A DNA stretch of 37,570 bases from a virus. Numbering within the stretch: position 1 is the stretch's first letter; every line of letters begins with the position of its first letter. The notes below the pieces were generated by a model that was not told where the DNA came from, searched no databases, and was given only the letters and a program-made list of their open reading frames with translations. Shown piece after piece: positions 22,588 to 29,118 of the stretch. The stretch lies in the IMG/VR virus record IMGVR_UViG_3300021381_000132, positions 1 through 37,570 of that record; one strand, written 5' to 3'. The position numbers and the translations under genes are program-made.

Positions 22588-23060
22588 CCGTTCATCCTCT
22601 CTGAATACACCGCTTCAAGGCGGCTTGCTGTTTCAATGCCGAGCAAGCGCACCGCGCCTTCGGGGCCGTAACAAACCGGAACACCTGCCTCAGTGATCTC
22701 AAGGCCAACGATTGCAGGATTGTACTGACCAAAATCGTGGTTGTGATCAAAGTAGAGCTTGGCGGTCTGGTCTTCATCGCCGGATTCCTCAATCCACGCC
22801 TCGGTGATATCCCAAGGATCGCAGGTGTGATCGGTGTGGGGAAAGTGGTTAATCACGCCATAAGTCGGAATGTGTTTATTCTTTGACGCAGCGACAGATG
22901 GAAGTCGCAGCTTCAACACCTCGGCGGGCTGCAATATCGTGAGCACCTTCCACGCGGCTGCAAGCGCGCCGGAGTTGCTATTCTCGCAACCGTCCAGCAG
23001 TTCGCGGATAAACTTGATTGCAGCTTCGATTTCCGCTTCTGCCTTTGGGTAATCTACCAT
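22584..23060 (-). CDS. Hypothetical protein, first gene of the recombination operon
   Basis: The ATG at 23060 has GAGG 8 bases upstream and gives 158 residues; a TTG at 23093 would add 11. The N-terminus is helical (YPKAEAEIEAAIKFIRELLDG), the middle has His/Asp/Trp-rich FPHTDHTCDPWDITEAWIEESG, and the C-terminus has strands and VRLLGIETASRLEAVY. As the promoter-proximal gene it should be made early. No family recognised. Confidence 0.72.
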   Translation of the reverse strand: MVDYPKAEAEIEAAIKFIRELLDGCENSNSGALAAAWKVLTILQPAEVLKLRLPSVAASKNKHIPTYGVINHFPHTDHTCDPWDITEAWIEESGDEDQTAKLYFDHNHDFGQYNPAIVGLEITEAGVPVCYGPEGAVRLLGIETASRLEAVYSERMNG

Positions 23061-23202
23061 TGATCCTGCCTCGTTTTCAATTTCGTTAGCCAATACCTAT
23101 TTTATGCGGCAACATTAGTCAACCACAAAATAGTTGACGTTAATTTGCGGGGTAAACCACAACGGGGTTGACGCTATATGTGGTATCGCGTAACGTGCAA
23201 GC
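23061..23202. promoter_or_regulatory. Divergent early control region with tandem operator-like repeats
   Basis: Two direct copies of AACCACAA-N5-TTGACG lie at 23121-23139 and 23155-23173, 34 bp apart (about three helical turns). The first is also half of an inverted repeat, GTCAAC (23118-23123) and GTTGAC (23133-23138). The second TTGACG (23168) with TAACGT (23191) at 17 bases is a rightward promoter for the ATG at 23203. On the other strand TTGACT with TAGGTA at 17 bases could start the recombination operon. Overlap of operators with both -35 boxes suggests a switch or joint repression. Confidence 0.65.
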
Positions 23203-23376
23203 ATGAGCAATGAAAGCAACACACCCGCCGAATGGCGATCTAAGATGACCGAAAGCGAGCGGGAAGAATTGGCCCTCTCCGAAATGGCGCGCAATGCCGT
23301 TGGGTCTCAGCATCGCATCCTTACAAAGCGAATGAAGGACCGCTGTATAAAGCGACTTCGCAGGGAGGCCGAGTAA
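23203..23376 (+). CDS. Small basic protein, first rightward early gene
   Basis: The ATG at 23203 opens a 57-residue product, MSNESNTPAEWRSKMTESERE at the start and KRMKDRCIKRLRREAE at the end. It is helical with a strongly basic C-terminus, so nucleic-acid binding is possible. Its stop is directly followed by the next ATG. Being first after the operator region, it is a candidate for the regulator that binds there; no known DNA-binding family is clear. Confidence 0.65.
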   Translation: MSNESNTPAEWRSKMTESEREELALSEMARNAVGSQHRILTKRMKDRCIKRLRREAE

Positions 23377-23823
23377 ATGGATGATTGGCCGGAACGATTG
23401 AGAATTAGAGACACAAAGATGTATGACGATTTGGGCGGAGCGGGCCAGAGGATATTCACCACGGCAGGCCAAGGCTACGAAAAGCGCGAGTATGTTCGTG
23501 CTGATTTGGTGGAATCTGAGATTGACCAAATGAAGATGCAGAATGCGCAGGCGTTCTCTGCCGGTTGGGATGCCGCAACCAAAGATAATGAATCTAGCAA
23601 CGATCAGCAACAGAACACCGTCAGTACCATCCGCTCACCTTCTGAACCCCTCCCTGATGCGGGTGAGCGGACCTTACAACACCACACCGAAACGCGGGTC
23701 GCCAATATCGGCAAGATCCGGTGCCATGCGGAACTGGACGGCTATGTGGCGCAAGCGAAATTGCGCGGGATCAGGCCGGATGAACTGCGGGCTATTGAAC
23801 GCAAAAGGAATGCTTTGAAATGA
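23377..23823 (+). CDS. Hypothetical protein with module shared with 19235 gene
   Basis: The 148-residue product has an N-terminal part (MDDWPERLRIRDTKMYDD), the duplicated GQGYE to GWDAA module (about 31-67), a polar linker and a C-terminal helical, basic domain (IRCHAELDGYVAQAKLRGI, RPDELRAIERKRNALK). The two-part build suggests a tether module plus a specific domain. Stop overlaps the next ATG at 23820. Confidence 0.72.
   Translation: MDDWPERLRIRDTKMYDDLGGAGQRIFTTAGQGYEKREYVRADLVESEIDQMKMQNAQAFSAGWDAATKDNESSNDQQQNTVSTIRSPSEPLPDAGERTLQHHTETRVANIGKIRCHAELDGYVAQAKLRGIRPDELRAIERKRNALK
23467..23576 (+). repeat. Duplicated coding module, copy 2 (pairs with 19346-19455)
   Basis: In-frame, gap-free partner of 19346-19455. 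The two genes lie in different operons flanking the recombination operon, so the module was copied and reused. Confidence 0.85.
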
Positions 23824-24008
23824 GTGCATATATCTGGTGTGAATTTGTTTGCGATGGATGCTCTAGCACGACATCTGGAACGCACACAAAGGGCGCTATA
23901 CCGCGCCGCGAAATGACTGCGGAGGCCAAGATGATCGGCTGGCGTTTTTCTAAGAACGGGGACACGTATTGCAAGAAATGTGCAGAAATATATGAGGAAA
24001 CACCATGA
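23820..24008 (+). CDS. Small zinc-finger-type protein
   Basis: The 62-residue product has two cysteine pairs, CDGC (about 11-14) and CKKC (about 51-54), spaced like a single zinc ribbon, with a basic middle (KGAIPRREMTAEAKMIGWRF). Four-base overlaps link it to both neighbours. Probable nucleic-acid or protein binding; no family recognised. Confidence 0.75.
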   Translation: MSAYIWCEFVCDGCSSTTSGTHTKGAIPRREMTAEAKMIGWRFSKNGDTYCKKCAEIYEETP

Positions 24009-24298
24009 ACGCCATGACACAACCTAAAGTGTATCCAAATAAAATTCAAACCGCTACTACCCCTATAGGTGTAGAGGCAAACCAGCTTCGGGCGTTTGTT
24101 GAGCGGATCGAGCGACTGCGCGCCGAAAAGGCGGACCTTGCGGCGGCTGAGAAAGAGGTGTTTGCCGAGGCGAAGTCTCAAGGCTACATGACCAAGCCCT
24201 TGCGCATGGTGATCGGTATCCGGGCACGCGCAAAGGATGATGTTGACGAAGAAGCGGCGTGGCTGGACATGTACAAAAGCGCCCTAGGTATGACATGA
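24005..24298 (+). CDS. gapR: GapR (DUF2312) family nucleoid-associated protein
   Basis: The 97-residue product matches GapR along its length: VEANQLRAFVERIERLRAEK (23-42), LAAAEKEVFAEAKSQGY, the basic PLRMVIGIRARAKDD and the acidic end EEAAWLDMYKSALGM. Chromosomal GapR of alphaproteobacteria is about 89 residues, a dimeric/tetrameric coiled coil that encircles overtwisted DNA and helps topoisomerases. The phage copy has a 20-residue extra N-terminus. It may coat phage DNA, guide replication, or compete with the host protein. It is the best host-range marker in the window. Confidence 0.88.
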   Translation: MNAMTQPKVYPNKIQTATTPIGVEANQLRAFVERIERLRAEKADLAAAEKEVFAEAKSQGYMTKPLRMVIGIRARAKDDVDEEAAWLDMYKSALGMT

Positions 24299-24450
24299 CT
24301 GATCACCCACAAGAGCGCATAGACAGCCTGCAAGCCCGCGCCGACGCGCTAAAGGGCAAGCCGGGGTATCTGGTAAAGCTGGACCGGCTAAAGAACGCCA
24401 AGCTGGCGGCGCTGATGTATGGACGCAAATCGAAGGTGGCAAGCGAATGA
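24295..24450 (+). CDS. Small basic helical protein
   Basis: From the ATG at 24295 (ATGA overlap with gapR) the product has 51 residues: MTDHPQERIDSLQARADALKG, then KLDRLKNAKLAALMYGRKSK. It is helical and basic. It could assist the GapR-like protein, as suggested only by coupling. No family recognised. Confidence 0.65.
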   Translation: MTDHPQERIDSLQARADALKGKPGYLVKLDRLKNAKLAALMYGRKSKVASE

Positions 24451-24554
24451 AGGGGGTGAGCAATCATCGTCGGGCGCATGACGGGGGGCTGGCCACCCCT
24501 GCGAGAGGCAAACACGCCTCTGGTGCCGAGCGGGCGCAGGCTGGCCCGCACTAA
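24447..24554 (+). CDS. Tiny basic protein, 35 residues
   Basis: The ATG at 24447 overlaps the previous stop as ATGA, followed by 35 codons (MKGVSNHRRAHDGGLATPARG and on) ending in TAA 24552-24554. Composition is Gly/Ala/Arg/His-rich and could be read-through of a GC-rich spacer, so coding is supported only by the overlap. Confidence 0.35.
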   Translation: MKGVSNHRRAHDGGLATPARGKHASGAERAQAGPH

Positions 24555-24569
24555 TTCAAAGGAGACCCC

Positions 24570-24629
24570 ATGACCCCCCTAACAGGCAAGACGCAATCAT
24601 TCGGAGGCTTGGCTAATGGCGTTGGCTAA
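24570..24629 (+). CDS. Possible 19-residue leader peptide before nuclease gene
   Basis: An ATG at 24570 with GGAG 5 bases upstream opens MTPLTGKTQSFGGLANGVG, ending at TAA 24627-24629 inside the start of the next gene (24616). A short ORF overlapping the downstream start could couple translation. Evidence is thin. Confidence 0.3.
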   Translation: MTPLTGKTQSFGGLANGVG

Positions 24630-24939
24630 ATATGGCAACAAAAGAGACCAAAACGAGCCGGAGATATTCGACGCGCTGCGAAACCACGGGTTCACGGTCT
24701 GCCCTTTAGACACGCCTTGCGATGCTATCGTAGGGTATGGTGGTCGATCATACCTGGTCGAGGTGAAGATGCCAAAGGGAAAGCTTACCGGGCCGCAAGA
24801 GCAGTTTCTCGAAACGTGGCGCGGTGATTTCACGATTCTGCGCAGTGTTGACGAAGCGATTGCGTTTGCCGTCAAGATCAGATCCGAAGCGGTTCCCATA
24901 GTCGGCACGGCTTATCCTGATAGGGTGGTCTGGAAGTGA
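24616..24939 (+). CDS. VRR-NUC-like PD-(D/E)xK nuclease
   Basis: The 107-residue product has the compact nuclease pattern: early Glu (QNEPEIFDALRNHGF), then CDAIVGYGGRSYLVEVKMP with catalytic Asp37 and Glu52-x-Lys54, followed by the GPQEQFLETWRGD helix. This matches the small VRR-NUC/Holliday-junction-resolvase-like proteins of phages (usually 90-130 residues). GGAGG lies 9 bases before the ATG. It could resolve branched DNA made by Erf/NinB recombination before packaging. Confidence 0.8.
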   Translation: MALAKYGNKRDQNEPEIFDALRNHGFTVCPLDTPCDAIVGYGGRSYLVEVKMPKGKLTGPQEQFLETWRGDFTILRSVDEAIAFAVKIRSEAVPIVGTAYPDRVVWK

Positions 24940-24985
24940 CCCTATAGAAAAAGCCCGCAGCGATTAAACTGTTGCTGTGGGTGGC

Positions 24986-25022
24986 TGTGCACTGATGCAC
25001 ATAGACCTGTGCAAATATGCAC
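24986..25022. promoter_or_regulatory. Tandem palindromic operator-like sites
   Basis: TGTGCA-CTGA-TGCACA at 24986-25001 and GTGCA-AATA-TGCAC at 25009-25022 are two near-identical dyads with centres 22 bp apart, so both face the same side of the helix. This is the usual build for cooperative binding of a dimeric repressor or of a replication initiator (iteron). Confidence 0.55.
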
Positions 25023-25060
25023 GGTTGATATGCTGAGAATGATAAACTACAAATAAAAGC

Positions 25061-25091
25061 GGCGGCGAGGTGAATCAACACCAGCGCCGCC
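25061..25091 (-). terminator. Nested GC hairpin, terminator-like on the minus strand
   Basis: GGCGGCG (25061-25067) pairs with CGCCGCC (25085-25091), and GGTG (25069-25072) with CACC (25079-25082) inside. Read leftward it is followed by GC then TTTTATTT, like a terminator; read rightward it lacks a T run. It may insulate the early genes to its left, or act as an RNA structure in rightward transcripts. Confidence 0.45.
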
Positions 25092-25575
25092 TTGGAAGCA
25101 CAGACCTTTGGACGGGTCTTCTGCGCTTCGACAGCAAATATACCGCTAAAGCGGGCGCATTGCAAGATAGACCCCTCCTAGTTTTGACCCTTTCTAAGCA
25201 AAGGGATGTAGCTTTGCCCTATGCGCTCGAAGCAATGGGATACTGAACGGGCCTCTTTGCCGCTATGCGACCTTCGGGGCGATGAAAGCGGATTTCCGGG
25301 CCGGATTGCTTCGCGTCTGTGCGGGCTTTCCAGATCCAAGACTAGTATACGGTGCTATGCGCTCACGGCATTATGTGGGACCGAACAGAGCGGCCTTCTG
25401 GTGAAACAGGCATACTTGGGGATACGGGACGTTGAAAGCAGACTGGTTAGGCCGCTTCGGTTACTGTCTACGGATAGTACCGGCCATAGCGGAAAGCGGA
25501 ACTATGTCTAACGCAGATTATTGTTACAGAAAGAGTTGATTGGACGCGTAGGAAAAGGCTCAATAAGCTATTAGA

Positions 25576-25626
25576 GCGCGGCCTAGGTTAGCTTCCGAAA
25601 ACTGGTACTCCCCCAGTTGGCCGCGC
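25576..25626 (+). promoter_or_regulatory. Structured leader hairpin before the IbrB-like gene
   Basis: GCGCGGCC (25576-25583) and GGCCGCGC (25619-25626) form a perfect 8-bp outer stem. Inside, ACTGG (25601-25605) and CCAGT (25613-25617) form a second stem. The ribosome site AAGGAG (25643-25648) follows 16 bases later. This looks like a folded 5' leader that could attenuate or gate expression of the downstream cassette. It is not in a coding frame, so conservation would be meaningful. Confidence 0.5.
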
Positions 25627-25654
25627 ATCATAGGGAGACGCCAAGGAGAGCGAT

Positions 25655-26338
25655 ATGTGTTTGCAAGACAGAATAAGAGATATTCTATCCGATATGGAGG
25701 CAATGCCTCTAGACGTTAAGGTCGATTACCTGAATGAGATCAGGGAGGCCCTTCATTCGGCAAGCCCCTTTTCATCTGAGCCAGTAGACTTTGTTCGGTG
25801 GGTTAAAAACGACACCGTTGGCGCTAATGACTACAACCCGAACAGCGTAGCCCCTCCAGAAATGGAACTCCTTAGACTATCCATTGCTTCGGATGGATAT
25901 ACCCAGCCAATAGTTGGGAGCATTGAGAACGGGCGCGTTGAGGTTGTTGACGGGTTCCACCGTCACCGTGTTGGCAAGGAGTGCGTGGACATAACCGAGC
26001 GCGTTCAGGGGTACTTGCCTGTTGTGCAGATCCGGCATGACCGCGAGGGGCGCAACGATAGAATGGCTTCAACCATTCGGCACAACAGGGCTAGAGGAAA
26101 ACACAGTGTTGATGCGATGTCAGATATCGTTGTTGAGCTTAAGCGCCGCAACTGGTCGGACAAGAAAATTGGTAAAGAGCTTGGAATGGACGAAGACGAG
26201 GTTTTGCGTCTTTGCCAGATTACAGGGTTGGCAGAGATGTTTGCTGACAGGGAATTTTCAGAAGCCTGGGAGGCTGGCGGTGTTGATATTGCAGACGTTG
26301 ATGGGCAGGAGTTCGATGATGTCGAGAACCTTGATTGA
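25655..26338 (+). CDS. ParB/Srx-fold protein, IbrB-like
   Basis: The 227-residue product has an N-terminal helical part, then a ParB-N/sulfiredoxin-fold domain (about 58-148). Visible are the SIASDGYTQPIVG strand-helix (76-88), VVDGFHRHRVG (97-107, corresponding to the G-x-x-R nucleotide-binding box of ParB and close to the DGQHR motif of DndB-type proteins) and IRHNRARGKH (141-150). A helix-turn-helix-like part follows (WSDKKIGKELGMDEDEVLRL, 167-186). IbrB proteins have this layout and occur with IbrA, as here. CTPase or nuclease activity is possible; neither is shown. AAGGAG precedes the ATG by 6 bases. Confidence 0.8.
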   Translation: MCLQDRIRDILSDMEAMPLDVKVDYLNEIREALHSASPFSSEPVDFVRWVKNDTVGANDYNPNSVAPPEMELLRLSIASDGYTQPIVGSIENGRVEVVDGFHRHRVGKECVDITERVQGYLPVVQIRHDREGRNDRMASTIRHNRARGKHSVDAMSDIVVELKRRNWSDKKIGKELGMDEDEVLRLCQITGLAEMFADREFSEAWEAGGVDIADVDGQEFDDVENLD

Positions 26339-26726
26339 TCGTTATCACTGCCACTATGAGCAGCTAGAAGAATATAATAACGGGTTATGGCGCAGACGTT
26401 CAGGTGCCGCCCGCCGCGCGGCAATATCCGAGGCAAGACGGTTTATGATGGAAACTGGACGGTTTTCAGAAGCGATGGGAAGGGTTTGTGCCGAGTGGGA
26501 AAATAGCTGTAAGGTAAATTTCACAACGCCTTCAGTAAATCCTATCGCATGGCTAGGGCAGGCAGCGGTTTGCATTGAAACCTCTGTTCCAGAGGAGTGT
26601 ACACGGGCAGCATGGGCAGATCTGCCATTCGAAGCCCAGCAGATGGCAAACTCACATGCAAGACGTCACCTCAATGAATGGCGTCGTGAATTTATAAATC
26701 AGGGGGATTTGTTCAGTGGCGCTTAA
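26316..26726 (+). CDS. Unknown middle gene of the IbrB-IbrA cassette
   Basis: The ATG at 26316 (or 26319; CAGGAG just upstream) gives 136 residues, overlapping the IbrB-like gene by 23 bases and the IbrA-like gene by 11. It is Arg/Ala/Trp-rich and helical, with RRRSGAARRAAISEARRFMM (about 26-45), several cysteines and a conserved-looking end NEWRREFINQGDLFSGA. Tight overlap on both sides argues that it works with them, perhaps as a linker or nucleic-acid-binding subunit. No family recognised. Confidence 0.72.
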   Translation: MMSRTLIDRYHCHYEQLEEYNNGLWRRRSGAARRAAISEARRFMMETGRFSEAMGRVCAEWENSCKVNFTTPSVNPIAWLGQAAVCIETSVPEECTRAAWADLPFEAQQMANSHARRHLNEWRREFINQGDLFSGA

Positions 26727-27960
26727 GGATTATATCGGAATAAACGTATTGGACGCCGCTAACCAGCGCACGCAATGGACGCTAGATAACTTTGAGCGCG
26801 TTTATTGCTCATTCTCTGCGGGGAAGGACAGCACAATCATGCTTCACATCTTGGCTGATGTTGCGCGCAAGGCTGGGCGGAGGGTCGGAGTGCTTCTTGT
26901 GGATCTTGAGGGCCAGTTCGAAATGACAATAGATCACGCGCTTGAGTGCCTTGAAATGTACAAGGATGTTTTCGACGTGTATTGGGTGGCCCTGCCCCTT
27001 CACCTTCGAAACGCCGTTAGCGTATATCAGCCATTTTGGAAGTGCTGGGATCCAGAAGCAGAGGGGGCTTGGATTAGAACGCCACCGGAATTTGCGATCA
27101 CAGATCACAGCCACTTCCCATTTTTTCACGATGGAATGGAGTTTGAAGAATTTGTTCCTCTGTTCGGAGAGTGGTACGCAGAGGGCAAGTCTTGCGCTTG
27201 TATGGTTGGAATTCGCACCGATGAAAGCCTAAACCGCTTCAGAACGATTGTGCAGTCTGAAAAGGTTACAAAAGATGGACATCGCTGGACAACAAAGGTT
27301 ACAGACAGTGTGTTTAACGTTTATCCAATCTATGACTGGAAAACGGCAGACATATGGACTTATCACGCTAAGAATAGAGACAAGCCAGCAAACCCGCTTT
27401 ATGATTACATGAAGAAGGCAGGGGTTCCTTTGGGCCATATGCGTATTTGTCAGCCATACGGCGACGATCAGCGCCGCGGCCTTTGGTTGTTCCATCTGAT
27501 CGAACCCAAAACGTGGTCTCGGGTTGTTGCAAGGGTTAATGGGGCAAACGGTGGCGCGTTGTACGTTCAGGAATGGGGGAATATTAACGGATACCAAAAG
27601 ATAACCAAGCCAGACGGTCACACATGGCAGAGCTTTGCTGAATTGCTTTTGAGGTCTATGCCTCCAGCGTCTCAGACGCACTATGAGAATAAGATACTTC
27701 TTTTCCAAAAATGGCACGTAGAACGTGGATACCATGAAGGCATACCAGATGCGGCTGATTACGATATGGAGCAAGCGCGTCGCGCTCCTTCATGGCGCAG
27801 GATTTGCAAGACGCTCTTGCGTAATGACTACTGGTGCAAGGGGCTTGGTTATACTCAGCATAAGTCGAGGGCATATCAAAAGTATTTGGATCTGATGAAG
27901 CGCCGCAAGGAGGCGTGGGGCATTGGGCAGGGTCAATTGGAGTTCCATTCCGATGCTTGA
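26716..27960 (+). CDS. PP-loop ATPase of the PAPS-reductase-like family, IbrA-like (DUF3440 type)
   Basis: The GTG at 26716 (AGGGGG 9 bases upstream) starts 414 residues. A PP-loop, SAGKDST (34-40), and LLVDLEGQF (60-68) identify an ATP pyrophosphatase of the adenine-nucleotide hydrolase superfamily; VGIRTDESLNRFRTI (about 159-173) is typical of the PAPS-reductase-like branch. The C-terminal reductase motif ECGLH is absent, so sulfonucleotide reduction is unlikely. Instead the C-terminal half (QPYGDDQRRGLWLFH and the end region) is that of IbrA/DUF3440 proteins. Family members adenylate a substrate; which one is unknown. The related DndC acts in DNA phosphorothioation. Confidence 0.85.
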   Translation: MALKDYIGINVLDAANQRTQWTLDNFERVYCSFSAGKDSTIMLHILADVARKAGRRVGVLLVDLEGQFEMTIDHALECLEMYKDVFDVYWVALPLHLRNAVSVYQPFWKCWDPEAEGAWIRTPPEFAITDHSHFPFFHDGMEFEEFVPLFGEWYAEGKSCACMVGIRTDESLNRFRTIVQSEKVTKDGHRWTTKVTDSVFNVYPIYDWKTADIWTYHAKNRDKPANPLYDYMKKAGVPLGHMRICQPYGDDQRRGLWLFHLIEPKTWSRVVARVNGANGGALYVQEWGNINGYQKITKPDGHTWQSFAELLLRSMPPASQTHYENKILLFQKWHVERGYHEGIPDAADYDMEQARRAPSWRRICKTLLRNDYWCKGLGYTQHKSRAYQKYLDLMKRRKEAWGIGQGQLEFHSDA

Positions 27961-28291
27961 GACCCCATCGCAGATATTGGAGCATGATGCGTCGATTGAC
28001 GCGGTGCGTGGCTTCATAGCATGGCGCAAGGCAACGAAAAAGCCTCTAACAGATCGGGCCGCTATCCGAATCGCAAAGACATTGCGAGACATAACGGGAA
28101 GCGGCGGCGATGCCGACGAGGCGCTTGACTTGGCGCAGGAACATGGATGGCAAACAATCAAGCTTGATTGGTATTGGAGAATTAAGAATGGGAACGGAAA
28201 TCAGCGGCCAGCGTTGGGCAACGGACGGCAAGACCGGGTTGACCCTGCCATTGAGCAAGCATTTAGGCTCGCAGGAGTTAGCCAAGCATAA
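27953..28291 (+). CDS. Hypothetical protein, possible replication partner
   Basis: From the ATG at 27953, overlapping the IbrA-like stop by 8 bases, the product has 112 residues. The middle (FIAWRKATKKPLTDRAAIRIAK, then DADEALDLAQEHGWQTIKLDWYWRIKN) resembles the C-terminal region of phage replication-initiation proteins, where a similar 'HGW' segment ends the domain. No helicase or primase motif. The link to replication is a weak inference also supported by SSB downstream. Confidence 0.6.
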   Translation: MLETPSQILEHDASIDAVRGFIAWRKATKKPLTDRAAIRIAKTLRDITGSGGDADEALDLAQEHGWQTIKLDWYWRIKNGNGNQRPALGNGRQDRVDPAIEQAFRLAGVSQA

Positions 28292-28679
28292 GGCTTCGCT
28301 GTCTCTTGAGCTTGAAGTGTTGGCAAAGAAGTTTGACCGGTTCGGATGGGATCGCGACCGGGGCTCATACGCTCAAGAACGCCAGCTTATCGACTGGATG
28401 GACGCATTGCAGGACTATCCGCTTCAAGAGGTCCGCAGGGCTTGCGCTCAGGCCGTTCTAAGCAATCCTAACAAGATGCCGAATGAAGGCCATGTACGGG
28501 CCGCAATCCTATCAGCGCGGGCGCAATCAGTCGCAGCGCAGCGCAAGCATGATGATGCCGAGCGGGAAGTGCCGATCATTCCCACATCTGAGCAAAAGCG
28601 GCGCATCGACGAATACGTGAAACAAGCGGGCTACAACGTGGCCAGCGCAAACAGAACCACAGCAGGAGAGACGGAATGA
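28188..28679 (+). CDS. Conserved helical protein of the replication region
   Basis: With the ATG at 28188 (GGAG eight bases upstream) the product is 163 residues and overlaps the previous gene by 104 bases, which is long; a TTG near 28250 would shorten the overlap. The core WMDALQDYPLQEVRRACAQAV followed by NPNKMPNEGHVRAAILSARAQ is a pattern I associate with helicase-loader-type or replisome-organiser phage proteins, but the match is not firm. The C-terminus is helical and polar. It ends in an ATGA overlap with the next gene. Confidence 0.65.
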   Translation: MGTEISGQRWATDGKTGLTLPLSKHLGSQELAKHKASLSLELEVLAKKFDRFGWDRDRGSYAQERQLIDWMDALQDYPLQEVRRACAQAVLSNPNKMPNEGHVRAAILSARAQSVAAQRKHDDAEREVPIIPTSEQKRRIDEYVKQAGYNVASANRTTAGETE

Positions 28680-28939
28680 AATACGATTGGGAAAACGAAA
28701 TCCAAAAACGGGTTGAGGCGATGCAGTGCCTTTTGCCTGATCACCTTGAGCTTATCGCAGTGGCGGTCCACAACACTGAACAAGGCGAGGGTGCGCTTGT
28801 GGATCTGCTTGAAGGATATGACAGCTACGATGTGACTGACGCGGATATTCGGAAGGATATTCTTGCGGACGCGGATCGGCAGTATGAGGCCGTGAAGGCG
28901 GCGGCGTTTGGTGGGTTCAAGCCACGGCGGGCGAACTAA
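28676..28939 (+). CDS. Hypothetical acidic protein
   Basis: The 87-residue product begins MKYDWENEIQKRVEAMQCLLP, is rich in Asp and Glu in the middle (GYDSYDVTDADIRKDILADAD) and ends basic (GFKPRRAN). Four-base overlap with the gene before and a one-base overlap with the gene after. Function unknown. Confidence 0.72.
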   Translation: MKYDWENEIQKRVEAMQCLLPDHLELIAVAVHNTEQGEGALVDLLEGYDSYDVTDADIRKDILADADRQYEAVKAAAFGGFKPRRAN

Positions 28940-29118
28940 TGGCGGACAGTTTGAAATCAGCAAGAAACGTGGACAACGGCAAATCGGCGCGGGGGCAGTT
29001 GTTCCGGCCCGGGCCATACGGCAGTAAAATCATTCGGACATTCATCAGGGATGGTCGGGAATTTCAACTACACGCCACAAAAGGCTGGCGTAGTTACAGA
29101 GCAGGAGAAACGGAATGA
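28939..29118 (+). CDS. Small basic protein before ssb, 59 residues
   Basis: An ATG at 28939, inside the TAATG overlap with the previous stop, opens 59 codons: MADSLKSARNVDNGKSARGQ, then FRPGPYGSKIIRTFIRDG and a basic end RSYRAGETE. The TGA (29116-29118) overlaps the ssb ATG. Position and coupling support a real gene; charge suggests nucleic-acid binding. Confidence 0.65.
   Translation: MADSLKSARNVDNGKSARGQLFRPGPYGSKIIRTFIRDGREFQLHATKGWRSYRAGETE

Larger units (their letters stand above)
24940..25654. other. Gene-poor 715-bp region rich in palindromes and hairpins
   Basis: No convincing gene is found here. The stretch holds a GC hairpin near 24953-24983, the tandem GTGCA palindromes (24986-25022), a nested hairpin (25061-25091), the inverted repeat CCCTTT/AAAGGG over a TTGACC box (25184-25205), and the leader hairpin 25576-25626. 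A 96-codon frame at 25221-25511 lacks a ribosome site and protein-like composition. A replication origin, a control region or a decayed gene are the options. Confidence 0.55.

Noticed and set aside
24878-25165. 95-codon minus frame over the GTGCA palindromes
   Set aside because: It overlaps the VRR-NUC gene and runs through two hairpins; hydrophobic look comes from palindrome-derived codons.
25221-25511. 96-codon + frame in the gene-poor region
   Set aside because: No ribosome site, no coupling to other genes, Arg/Ser/Leu-rich composition and no recognisable domain; described instead as part of the non-coding island.
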